From: Laetiporus sulphureus 93-53
Lineage: Eukaryota > Basidiomycota > Agaricomycetes > Polyporales > Laetiporaceae
DNA: 55,818 nt
Reading direction: 5' to 3'
Assembly (NCBI RefSeq): GCF_001632365.1
Contig: NW_024468558.1
Coordinates: forward strand, 232,950-288,767
Shown here: one piece after another, positions 23,956-33,540 of the stretch
Layout: each line of letters begins with the position of its first letter
Numbering within the stretch: position 1 is the first letter of the stretch
Made by a program: the position numbers and the translations under genes
Notes under the pieces: generated by a model
Database searches by the model: none
Told to the model about the DNA's origin: nothing
The model's input: the letters and a program-made list of their open reading frames with translations, nothing else

Positions 23956-24457
23956 TCAAGCCTTGTCCGCGTTAGCAGGCGGCTCGGGCGGGGGCACGCC
24001 CCATTCCGGGAGACCTTTTGGACGTGGGACGCGAATGATTTCCCAGTCGTCATCCTTGGCCGTGCTCAATCGCTGCGGGATTGATAGCGTCAGAAGGGCA
24101 TAGTGAATAAACTGAAAGCACACAGCGCACATAGTATTCTTCCCTGATATCGAACTTCTTTCGGCTCTTTCTTAGGCCAAGCTCTTGCTCCTTGTTCAGC
24201 TGTGTCATGAGCATTTCGCAGCAAAATTGACCAGGAATGACGGGAGAATCAGCATTTTGAACACGATCTGCGAGCATGCTGCGTACCTGTGAGACCTTCT
24301 GGGCATGGAGGTCGTACCGCGTCTGCGTGAAGCCTTGCATGGCGAATGATGCCCCGACGATGATCATCAAGAAGGGGATGCCAAAGACAGATGGGTGCTT
24401 CCGGAGCAGTGCATGGATTGAATGTGACTTGAGAGGTCGCGAGGGGAACACGGCCAT
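23956..24457 (-). CDS. COX16: Cytochrome c oxidase assembly protein COX16
   Basis: Three exons encode a short inner-membrane protein needed for assembly of mitochondrial complex IV. The start at 24,457 gives MAVFPSRPLK, then one transmembrane helix (FGIPFLMIIVGASFAMQGF) and the family core RYDLHAQKVSQ, KEQELGLRKSRKKFDIREEYY, joined across an intron of about 90 bases. The last exon ends WEIIRVPRPKGLPEWG and a Pro-rich tail. The frame is open for some codons upstream of this ATG, so a slightly longer start is possible, but the family begins close to this Met. About 115 codons, normal for the family. Confidence 0.93.
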
Positions 24458-24609
24458 GATTGTGAATGAGGATGGCGGCTGCGGCGGTAGTGGCGCGCGA
24501 CTCGAATAGGGAATAGGACGCAGCGTCAACCACGTGCCTATCCGACCAGCCCCGGTACAGATTGAATGACGTTACGGTGTCTCCGATGACGTGTTTACGT
24601 ACTTCTTCA

Positions 24610-25345
24610 TCACAGGCATACTTTGAAACAATCTAGTGGGTGCATGCTATCCCAACGAAAGCTTGTATGCATTACATTCGCATGCATTGTAAGCGAGGCA
24701 AACTCATGGACTATCATAGTTCTGGCCTCAAGGTTGGTTTGGGGTTCGAACTCATTCCACCGTATCGGTTGCGCAGAAATTTTAGGTTTGCACAGCGGAC
24801 GGCGTCCGAAGTGAGGATCACTTCTCTTCTGTGGTCTGATCCACATTGCAGGGGACGGATGAATTGTTTCGTGCATGCAGCTCTGTTCGCCGTTGGATGA
24901 CGAGAATGCCAGGACTTCGTTCCTTGTTTTGGAAGATACGACGTCCAAATCCAGATCCTGCCATGGTGTTTTTGATTTGTTTTTTCTCGCCTGTGCGATC
25001 AAGCGTACAACATCTTCAAGCCTCGCCTTCCACTCCGGCCGTATCGTTCTTTCACGGTGACGACTGCGATAGTGCCGTAGCGCACACGGATACCAATTTT
25101 CGCTTCGCTTCCTGCATTCGACCGGCTGTGTCATTCAAAATAACCAATTCTGTATCGTGAACGGTCCAAAGCGCCGGATCCTCGTGCAAGCGTTTACGCA
25201 TGATGTAGCGTGGATGAAGATTGTCTTCACAATACAAAGGTACAAAGGGACGACGGCCACGTACCTCGCGCACTCAGCATTCTCCCTTACGTCGCTGACG
25301 ACCTCTTGCAGTACGTACCTCATATCTTCCGGTCTGCTTCTGTAG
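24610..25345 (-). other. Possible gene remnant, unknown
   Basis: Two overlapping frames on the minus strand read like protein: MRYVLQEVVSDVRENAECAR near 25,260-25,323, and, in another frame, LYCEDNLHPRYIMRKRL followed by EWKARLEDVVRLIAQARKNK. I found no splice pair that joins them cleanly; a CGAG/GTACGT site is the best donor. No family was recognised. It could be a decayed gene on the left border of the IRG-like cluster. Confidence 0.25.
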
Positions 25346-25430
25346 TGACATCAAATATTGCAGCACTCAGTATCAACTCGACGCTCGAACCTACATTGAG
25401 CTATTGATTCATACTCTGTGATAATCAACA

Positions 25431-26639
25431 ATGGGCAACTCTTCGTCTTCGTCTATACACCATGAACACGAGCGCCGAATGGCGGAGATGCAGGCTCGCG
25501 TCAGGGCTCAGCAGCAGGAAGCCGAGGCTGCCCGAGCGCATCAGCAGTGGCTGGAAGCCCAAAGACAGCAACAGGAGGAACAGCGGCGCATAGCCGAAGA
25601 GCAGCGCATCAGAGCAGAGGAAGAGGCTAGGCGAAGGGAGGCAGAGAGAGTCGCTGCAGAGCAGGCGAGACTTGCGGCGGAAGAGTCTGCCAGGAGAGCT
25701 CAAGAAGCGATGCGACAAGCGGAAGAGGCTAAGCGCCAGGCGGAAGAGCTCCGACGGCGCGCAGAGGAGGAGAGGCAGCGGGCAGAAGCGGAGAGGATAC
25801 GGGCTGACGAGGAAGCTAGAAGGGCGCGTGCGGAGCAAGAAGCAGAGCAGCGGGCCAAAGAAGCTTCGGAGAAGGCAGCTGCGGAAGCGCAGGCAGCGCT
25901 GGAGAAAGCTGAGAAAGACTTGAGGGAGGGTATCAAGCCCATAATCGTCCCAACTCCGGAGGAGATGGAGCAGAAGAAGAGGGTCCTCCAGTATCAAGAG
26001 GGTCTTTTCCATTTCGCCATCGCCGGCGTCTCGGGCAGCGGCAAGTCGTCGCTGCTCAACGCATTCCGTGGTCTGCGCAACAGTGATCGAGGCGCTGCCG
26101 CCGCTGGCATAATCGAAACGACAAGCATCCCCACTCGATACCCCGACCCTGATCCCGAGAATCCCTTCGTGTGGTACGACATGCCCGGTGCAGGCACGTT
26201 GGATATCCCCGATTGGGTGTATTTCAACGCTCAAGGCCTCTATGTTTTTGATTGCATCATCGTTCTCTTCGACATTCGGTTCACCCAGACGGACATCGCG
26301 ATCCTGAGGAATTGCGCGCGGTTCAACATTCCTGCATACGTCGTGCGTTCGAAGTCGACACAGCACGTCCAGAACCTCGCGGACGATCTGGAACAGGGCG
26401 AGAACGAAAGTGATGAGGAGTTGTTGGCGCGGGCCCGCCAGCAGTATCTCTCGGAGACTCGCGAGAGTGTGGGTCGCAATTTGGAGCTTGCGCAGCTGCC
26501 AAACCAGCGTGTCTACATTGTCGACAAAGAGATGATGGTGCAGGTGGTAAAGGAGGAGCGAAGAACGGATCTACTCGATGAATCCGAGTTGCTGCAAGAT
26601 CTCAAAACGGAAACGCAGAAGAGACGATCTGCCAAGTGA
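25431..26639 (+). CDS. IRG-like (immunity-related GTPase type) P-loop protein, copy 1, long coiled coil
   Basis: A single exon of 402 residues. It begins MGNSSSSS, a good N-myristoylation signal (Gly2, small residues, Ser6). Residues about 12-165 are an uninterrupted Ala/Glu/Arg/Gln-rich coiled coil. The IRG-type G domain starts near residue 190: G1 GVSGSGKS (199-206), a GAAAAG-ETTS switch region (221-232), and G3 DMPG (250-253). VVRSKST (304-310) stands where IRG proteins have a TKxD base-recognition motif, so the Asp is missing. A conserved tail VYIVDKEMMVQVV follows. Vertebrate IRGs such as Irga6 are myristoylated GTPases that attack pathogen vacuoles; a similar membrane role here is inference. 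First of three tandem same-strand copies. Confidence 0.88.
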   Translation: MGNSSSSSIHHEHERRMAEMQARVRAQQQEAEAARAHQQWLEAQRQQQEEQRRIAEEQRIRAEEEARRREAERVAAEQARLAAEESARRAQEAMRQAEEAKRQAEELRRRAEEERQRAEAERIRADEEARRARAEQEAEQRAKEASEKAAAEAQAALEKAEKDLREGIKPIIVPTPEEMEQKKRVLQYQEGLFHFAIAGVSGSGKSSLLNAFRGLRNSDRGAAAAGIIETTSIPTRYPDPDPENPFVWYDMPGAGTLDIPDWVYFNAQGLYVFDCIIVLFDIRFTQTDIAILRNCARFNIPAYVVRSKSTQHVQNLADDLEQGENESDEELLARARQQYLSETRESVGRNLELAQLPNQRVYIVDKEMMVQVVKEERRTDLLDESELLQDLKTETQKRRSAK

Positions 26640-28276
26640 GCCGATTATATACTGGATTCATGCAGAATTGCGGCATGTAGTTTCCTCGTCTGACTGGCGT
26701 CTGTTCGAGTTAACGCACAAGAAACCTGCTCCATCCTGCGTCTATCTGCGAATATATCTCTATTTCCGTTTGCGTTGTGCGTCATTTCATCGGATTTTTT
26801 ATGATTGTTCCTGGTTTTCCAGGTAGGTCTTACCGGTCGCTCGGCCGCATATTATATGGTATCGTGAGGTGTGTCGCATCAGTTCATTTCAATACTTCTT
26901 GCCACGATGGGAGTACTGCGACGTTAGAACCCACGCCAGCGTGTAAATTTGTGTGCAATCTCTACTTCCGCATGGCTGCAGCTCGTTATGAAATGCGAAG
27001 ACCATCATGCTGTGACGGTTAGAGGAACGCACCATCACGAGCGGTTATGGGATGTCCTGGAGGGAAAGAGCGAAGGGGATATACAAATCAGGGACCATAA
27101 CCAAACGATGAGTGCATGTCTCATCTTGACATACTAGCTGAGATTTTTGTCCAAACAGGCGTTGGGCGATAGCTACGACTTAGGCATCTGTTTGCCCGCA
27201 GCGGGGCATACGTTTTGTTGAGAACTCTTCCATGTCTTATCGACGTGGGAGCACCGTGGGCTTTTGACCTAGAAGCTTTCGAAGAGCAGTATATGGTTGC
27301 CGAGAAGGGTAAGGTCCTTGCAATTTGAGACTTTGGTCGAAGGTCTCGAGTTGCAAGTCACAAGTTTTCGTGTCCTCAGCGTGAGTACGTGACGCTTGGT
27401 TGAACGGCGCCAAGTCCCGCCGTCCTTGAGCGCTTGAGCGCTCACACTAAGTGCTGTCATAGACATAGTGGACCCTCGCGCTCATCTCCCGCGCCTTTCA
27501 GCGTAGTGACGGAGGCGATGTTGCATGCCTGTAGTGAGCAAATGTTCATGAATAATTCGCAGAATTTTTGGAGGATGATTGATCAAAGCCTCATGAGGCC
27601 TCAAGGCCTCACCCCCAACTTCCGGGCCGTTGGCGATCTCGCGTCCTGAGCCGAAAAGCATGCGAGTTGCGGCTCGCAACTTGAGACTTGCCAGAAATGG
27701 ACCTGATCAATCCTCCTCAGGCAACTGTGCTTGTGGCTTGAGAACCTCCCTTTCGACTTGTTCTCTCTGATTTTAGCTCGTGCAATGGTGCAAGCCAATA
27801 AAAAGTTCAAAACAGGGAGGTCCTCAGACGTTCTTGAAAGTTACTGTCTTCTTTGCTGATGGCAAGCAGATGAAATTGTCCCAAGTGGGATTTGAGTTCG
27901 CCTGACGCTGACCTGTAGACGCAAGCCCGGAGTTTCCCCCTCCCCTTCTGACAGGAATAAGGCAGCACATTCTCTTATTCCCTATGTCCCATCTATTTGA
28001 TGACATGCGCCGTAGGCCATACATCAGGTTCTCGAAATTATCCGCCGCCGGCGCCTCTCTAACTCAGCGGACGTTCAACAGGAAGGTTCGCCGCAGCTGC
28101 CATGCGGATGCTCCACGTCTCATAACAGCACATCGGTTCAAGCCTCCCCTCCCTCATCGCCTCCTCTTTTTTTAGTACGTACGCAGTTTTACTGGGCCCT
28201 TTTTCGTTACCGTATTGACCAAGGTATTCCATTTCACTCAATGTTTCTGCAGAGGCTACGCCTGCACGATTTTTGA
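26640..28276. other. Spacer between IRG-like copies 1 and 2; no gene seen
   Basis: About 1.6 kb with only short open frames. It contains small palindromes (GAGCGCTTGAGCGCTC near 27,427 and GAGGCCTCAAGGCCTC near 27,595) and no recognisable fourth GTPase remnant. It presumably holds the terminator of copy 1 and the promoter of copy 2. Confidence 0.6.
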
Positions 28277-29266
28277 ATGGGCCAACCACAGTCTCGGCCC
28301 GAGGCAGACGAGTGGGCGAGAAAGGCGATCCAACTGGCGGAGGAGTTGAAGAACAGAGCAGATGCTGACGCAAAACGGGATCGAGAGGAAAAACTGAAGG
28401 CAGAAGCGGAGAGAGATCGACTTGTGGAGTCAGTGGAAGAGGCCAAGATTGTGCAGCAGCGAGAGCCAAGGGCCCGAGAGGCCGCGGAAAGGAAAGCAGC
28501 GCAAACAAAAACGGCGTTGGAGCGTGCCGAATTGGAGCTCGAACGCCTCGATGGCGATGTCAGGCCCATCGTCGATGTTACAGTAACCGAGATCGACCAA
28601 AAGAAAATGGAATATCAGTTCAAAGAGGGCGTCTTCCACATTGCCGTTGCTGGTTGCGCGGGCAGCGGCAAGTCATCGTTGATCAATGCCCTCCGTGGTC
28701 TCAGCAATCATTCTCCTGGTGCAGCGCCAGCGGATATTACGGAGACGACGAGTGCAGTGACCCGCTACCCTGATCCTAATTCAGCGAATCGTCTTGTCTG
28801 GTACGACGTTCCAGGCACGGGAACGCTGGACGTCCCTGACTGGGAATACTTCAATGATCAAGGCCTCTACGTGTTCAATGCTATCATTGTCTTGTTCGAC
28901 AGTCGCTTCACCGAGAAGGACCTCGCAATCATCAGAAATTGCGTGCGGTTCAAGATACCCATATACATCGTTCGGTCCAAGTCGAGACAGCACATTCGAA
29001 ATCTCGTCGATGACATGCCACCAGTGGAAGGCGACGATGAGGCTCAGCGGCGGGTTCGGGCGCGCCAGCAGTACATCGAGGAAACTCGCGAGAAGGTGAA
29101 TCATCACCTGGAGTTGGCGAGACTCCCTCGCCAGCCAGTTTACCTCGTCGACAAGCAGACGATAGTGCAAGTCGTGTCACACGCGCAACCCGAAGAGCTC
29201 ATTGACGAACAGGACTTATTGCGAAGCCTGGTTACCCGTGCCAAAATCGCACTTGGAATTGCGTAA
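28277..29266 (+). CDS. IRG-like P-loop protein, copy 2, short coiled coil
   Basis: A single exon of 329 residues starting MGQPQSRP, again a plausible N-myristoylation signal (Gly2, Ser6) although its sequence differs from copy 1. Residues about 15-92 form a charged helix or coiled coil, half the length of that in copy 1. The G domain follows: G1 GCAGSGKS (126-133), ETTSAVTRYPDP switch, G3 DVPG (177-180), then YFNDQGLYVFNAIIVLFDSR and VRSKSRQH (233-239), where the canonical Asp of the fourth motif is replaced. The tail reads VYLVDKQTIVQVV. Clearly a paralogue of its neighbours through the whole G domain; the N-terminus is not alignable. The start was chosen as the first ATG, which gives Gly2. 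Confidence 0.87.
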   Translation: MGQPQSRPEADEWARKAIQLAEELKNRADADAKRDREEKLKAEAERDRLVESVEEAKIVQQREPRAREAAERKAAQTKTALERAELELERLDGDVRPIVDVTVTEIDQKKMEYQFKEGVFHIAVAGCAGSGKSSLINALRGLSNHSPGAAPADITETTSAVTRYPDPNSANRLVWYDVPGTGTLDVPDWEYFNDQGLYVFNAIIVLFDSRFTEKDLAIIRNCVRFKIPIYIVRSKSRQHIRNLVDDMPPVEGDDEAQRRVRARQQYIEETREKVNHHLELARLPRQPVYLVDKQTIVQVVSHAQPEELIDEQDLLRSLVTRAKIALGIA

Positions 29267-30066
29267 GGCCAGGTCGGTCAGCGTGCTTCATTTCGATAAC
29301 AATCCCCTTTTTTGACCAGTCTGCCTCTTCAAAAGCATGCGCTGTTCTCGTGCTCGCAGATCATTGTGTCTCACAAGTCAGAATATTTCACTTTTCATGT
29401 ATTCGAATCCATCTTCGTCCGTATTGCATTAAGCGCTGCCACAGTCTTGCCTTCCCGTATTCTCTGACAGTTTTGACGAGTGACAAGAGCACGGTGTTCG
29501 CAAACTCGTGATAGGCAACCGAAGAATTGCGTTGTGGCCTCTGATTCTACTTCATGCCATTGCCCTCGCAGACTTGCCATGAGTTTGGTAGACTACCTTT
29601 CGCTGTAATATGTCTCCTTCGTCGGGTCTTGACATGCGCAGAAGTGCTTGCGTCTACAAGGCCTGTTCGAGATTCCGACGGCCGCCGTCTCCTGTGCCAT
29701 TAAACACCGCGGGACACCTTGCTTGCGCGGCAGAATCAGCGCTTTATTTGAACAGCGTAAGGCGCTGGTGTCCTGGCCTCTCGGCTCAGACATGTCACGC
29801 GCTGATCGATCCTTCTCGATTAGAAGGGCTTCTGCCCTTGATAATACCTGCAGGGCGGAAGATGGGCATATTTAAATAAAGGGAGCGGTCAGCAGCGTTC
29901 AACGCTCTCTCCGCTCCCCATGACTATAACTTTTTGAAGCCAGGTGAATAACGCATATCATTGGGTAGTTCGTGATACTCTCACCTTTGAATGACATTAG
30001 CTAAAGTAAACATTATAATTTATACAGGCACATAGGCATTTTTTCTGGCGAGGACACCACTTCGCG
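29267..30066. other. Spacer between IRG-like copies 2 and 3; no gene seen
   Basis: Eight hundred bases without a supported gene. An AT-rich TATTTAAATAAA lies near 29,870 and another AT-rich run (CATTATAATTTATAC) near 30,010, the latter about 50 bases before copy 3 and a candidate core promoter. Confidence 0.5.
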
Positions 30067-31065
30067 ATGTCGCAAGATCAAGCTGATGCGCACTCCTTTT
30101 TGTGGAAGATAGCGGGGGATAGTCTCAAAGCAGTCGGGCGTTCGATAAAAGGCCGTTTTACTTCGATTTTGATGTCCATAAATGCCCAAGACAAGATACC
30201 ATCGGAAGTAACAACGACTGGCCACGAAAGGCTCATCGACGACGACGTCCGAGGAGTAGGTTCGGAGATTGACCAAACGAGACCGTGCACAGAAGCTTCG
30301 CGGAGCATCGCTGCCTCGCGAGAGAGCCCCCGAATTGTCGGGCTGGCCGTCTCTGCAGATGAAAGGGAGAGGAAGAAAAGAGAACTGAAATACGAAGAAG
30401 GTTTCTTCCATTGTGCTGTCGCTGGCGTACCGGGTAGCGGCAAATCTTCCTTACTGAACGCCCTCCGGGGATTACGCAACAACGAATTGGGCTCGGCCCC
30501 AACTGGCATCATGGAAAAGACCAGTGTGACCATACGCTACGTCGACCAGAACACCGCTATGCATCTCCCATTCGCCTGGTATGACATTCCAGGTGCGGGC
30601 TCGCTCACTGTCCCAGAGTGGACGTACTTCAAGGACCAGGGCATGTACATCTTCGATGCCGTTATCGTCCTCGTCGACACGCGCTTCACGGAGACGGACA
30701 TCGCCATCCTCAGGAACTGCAAATTGTACAGGATCCCTGCCTTCATCGTCCGCTCCAAGGCAAACCAGCACATTCGGAATATCGTCGACGATCTAGCGCG
30801 ACAGGAAGACGAGTCTGACTCGCAGATATGGGAGCGAGCACGACAGCATTTCATTCGGAGAACCAAGGAGAACATTAGAAGGAATCTCGAGGGCGCACAG
30901 CTACCCCCCATGAAGGTGTACATCGTTGACAAGGAGCCGATGGTGCAGATTGTCATGGATTGGGATCATTCGACGGAAACGAAGCCGAGCGGACTCATCC
31001 ATGAAGAAGAACTTTGGCTCGATCTGGTAAAGGAAGCCGGCGATAAAAGTCGATTGATCAAGTAA
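30067..31065 (+). CDS. IRG-like P-loop protein, copy 3, no myristoylation signal
   Basis: A single exon of 332 residues starting MSQDQADAHSFLWKIAGDSL. It lacks the Gly2 signal and the coiled coil of copies 1 and 2. Instead, residues 10-40 can form an amphipathic helix (FLWKIAGDSLKAVGRSIKGR), a possible alternative membrane anchor. The G domain is intact by eye: G1 GVPGSGKS (120-127), MEKTSVTIRY switch, G3 DIPG (173-176), YFKDQGMYIFDAVIVLVDTR, then VRSKANQH (228-235) lacking the base-recognition Asp, and the tail VYIVDKEPMVQIV. Third and last copy of the tandem set. Confidence 0.87.
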   Translation: MSQDQADAHSFLWKIAGDSLKAVGRSIKGRFTSILMSINAQDKIPSEVTTTGHERLIDDDVRGVGSEIDQTRPCTEASRSIAASRESPRIVGLAVSADERERKKRELKYEEGFFHCAVAGVPGSGKSSLLNALRGLRNNELGSAPTGIMEKTSVTIRYVDQNTAMHLPFAWYDIPGAGSLTVPEWTYFKDQGMYIFDAVIVLVDTRFTETDIAILRNCKLYRIPAFIVRSKANQHIRNIVDDLARQEDESDSQIWERARQHFIRRTKENIRRNLEGAQLPPMKVYIVDKEPMVQIVMDWDHSTETKPSGLIHEEELWLDLVKEAGDKSRLIK

Positions 31066-32204
31066 AACACGCATATGTTTGTATGGAGGATGCCTTCTTC
31101 GCGTTCCAAAATGTTCTGTGGGTACTCATGGACTCGTCGGCGCCCGGTATGTTCTCATCCGTGTGTTTGCTGCTATTCCAGATGCTCTAGATTCCGATTT
31201 CTATGCTTTTATTTTTGCTAGCATTACTTGCGCGTGGTCCTGTTTCGATCATTGATCGAAAGTCTCAGAAAATTATATAGTCCATCTCTTTGTCCGTCCG
31301 TCCATCTTTCGTTACGCTGTCGCTTGATGATTTTAAGCATGAAAGTCGTGCATGGCTGTCTATGGCTTGAGACTACGCTGAGATATAAGCAGATGAGCTG
31401 TACTGCACCGTAAATCCGGGCAATGTCGTGGTGGGATAGGCCGGACGTGGGATGTCCTGGCCCCGCACTGCCAGCGGCGTCCTGGGGCCTGAGACCTGAG
31501 ATGTTTCGAACAAAGAGCGCAAGAAATGTCCGCCTCGGCGCAAATTGCGCGACGGATCGCAGAACAGGAGCAGATCTAGTCAAAGGCCCAGAGGGAGAGG
31601 GTGGATGGGGAGAAAGTGTAGACAACTCGTGGGTACTAGCGAGAGAGAAGATGAGAGTCGCAGAACAAGATGCTCGTGGCTGCGTCACGCATCTCGTCCT
31701 GTGACATGCCGTCACAACCCATAGCATAGCATAGCATTGATGACGCGTAGTACACTACGTGGGGAAAAGTTGTGAACGATTGATATATAAAACGCGAACA
31801 ATGGTCGACTGGTCCTCCAGTTTGTCGCAATCACTACGGTTCAAAATCGGAAGTGCGCTACACGTGTCGCTTATCCTCTAAGCGAGCCGCATCCAGTGGC
31901 ACTCGATGCCACTCGGACTAGCAATTTCAGTTTCGCGGGGCGACGGGCCCAACGCACGCAAACGGTCGACAATGAAGTTTCCGTCCAAATCCGGCTAGAA
32001 ACCTTCCTGATAAGGGATTCCATCGGATCGGACGATCGGCCACGAGGTGATCCGTTCCTTTTCTCGGCGCTAAATGCCACTCCCCTCTCTACTTCAGCCA
32101 CTCATCGCGGTCACCATCGATGCAGTCGCCTGCGCGTATAAATCCTGCCAGTGTGCCAGCCATGTCCAGCCATGGATTTTCGCTTTCCATAGCGAGCTCA
32201 CGCT
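31066..32204. other. Intergenic; no gene seen
   Basis: About 1.1 kb between the last IRG-like gene and the zinc-finger gene, with only short overlapping open frames. A short CATAG tandem run (CATAGCATAGCATAGC) occurs near 31,722. Nothing else stands out. Confidence 0.6.
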
Positions 32205-33540
32205 ATGTCCTCTTTACCCGTCCTCCGCGCGGCGTTCTATGCTCATCGCTATGGTTTGTTCGCGGAGAATCACGGTTCGGAGGAGCAACAGGTTGAAAGT
32301 CAGGGAATCTGTCCAGCTGCAATATTTTCTCCTGCGATATCTCGTGCATCACCGGCTTGCTCCAAATCCAGCTCAGGTTCTGGTGTTGATGCGCGGTCAG
32401 GGTCTAGTGATCGCTCGGACACCAGTTCAGATTCTAGCTCTGAATCGGGCACTGGTGTAGCTCAAGAGGATGAACAGGTACGAGAAAAATCAGCTGAATG
32501 CTGTCCAGCAGGGTATGTGAGATTATTGGTTCAGTTTCGTCCATGTCCTAATCACTGTTGACCTCAGCTCTGGAGAGCATGCCATAAGTGAAAACGATCC
32601 TGTGAACGTTGCTGCCATCAACGCTTCGCAAGCAGAATTAATCTCTTCTAGTGGGACGTGCACCTCTGAATCGTCTACTCGTATGCCTATGCGCTCAAGA
32701 GGTCCATCCCCTTTGGCGGTCCCCACTCAGCAAGACTTTGTGCACAGAGTCAGCCATCGACGTGCCGCAGTGCGACTTCGTCAATGTCTCCAAGAGTCTG
32801 ATTCGGAAGACGAGAAAATCAAGGAAGAAAGTGATGATGAGTTTCTCCCGACTTTGCGTACGACACCACGCAAGAAACATTTCCAGCCTTATCCTCGTAC
32901 TCCATCTTCGAACCGGGACCTCATAATGCCTCCGAACTCTTCCACATCGTCACCTCCGAAAACGCCTCGTAGGTCCAGAAACGTGACGTCTTCGCCTCAG
33001 AAAACACCTCGCCGGTCCACCAAGCTGGTGTATAGTTTCTCCTCAGCGTCCGCATCGTCATCGTCATCCCTATCCTCGCTAACATCGCTCTCGTCCTCTC
33101 CCTCCAAACCATCCTCATCTCCGAGTTCACCCAACTCCCCGAAGCGTCTCGCGCCTCCACGCAACGCACAGATCGCACTCTCGCCCGAACAGCTCTCCGC
33201 CGCCCGCACCCGCGTCGAGTCCTCCCGCTCCCCGAAGTGTCCCGTCGCCTGCGGGTTCGTGCAGAAACGTTTCCGCCCACAGGACATGCTCCGGCACGTC
33301 GAGACGCACCTGCGCGCGAGCAAGGGCGGGTCCGCGTCGCAGTGGGTATGCCGTGGTGTGCCTGAGGCGCAGGCGGCGCGATATCTCGTGAAGAATTATG
33401 ATTATCCGAATGTGTGGAAGGGGGTGCGGATGGTGGGTGGGTGTATGGGTGGGTTTAGCCGTAGGGATGCGCTTGCGAGACATCTGAAAAACAACAAACA
33501 GTTGTGTGTTGGGGATTTCAAGTACCTGGGCTCCGATTAG
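32205..33540 (+). CDS. C2H2-type zinc-finger protein, probable DNA-binding regulator
   Basis: Two exons. Exon 1 runs from the ATG at 32,205 to 32,512. The intron (32,513-32,567, GTATGT...CTCAG) joins in frame to exon 2, which ends at 33,540. The N-terminal two thirds is Ser/Thr/Pro-rich and disordered, with SSSSGSG-type runs and repeated TPRR/TPRK motifs (PPKTPRRSR, PQKTPRRST) that look like nuclear or kinase sites. The C-terminus holds a C-x3-C-x14-H-x3-H finger (CPVACGFVQKRFRP...HVETH) and a second, looser one (GGCMGGFSRRDALARHLKNN). The pattern fits basidiomycete C2H2 proteins of unknown target. An ATG at 32,162 is out of frame with this start. Confidence 0.75.
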
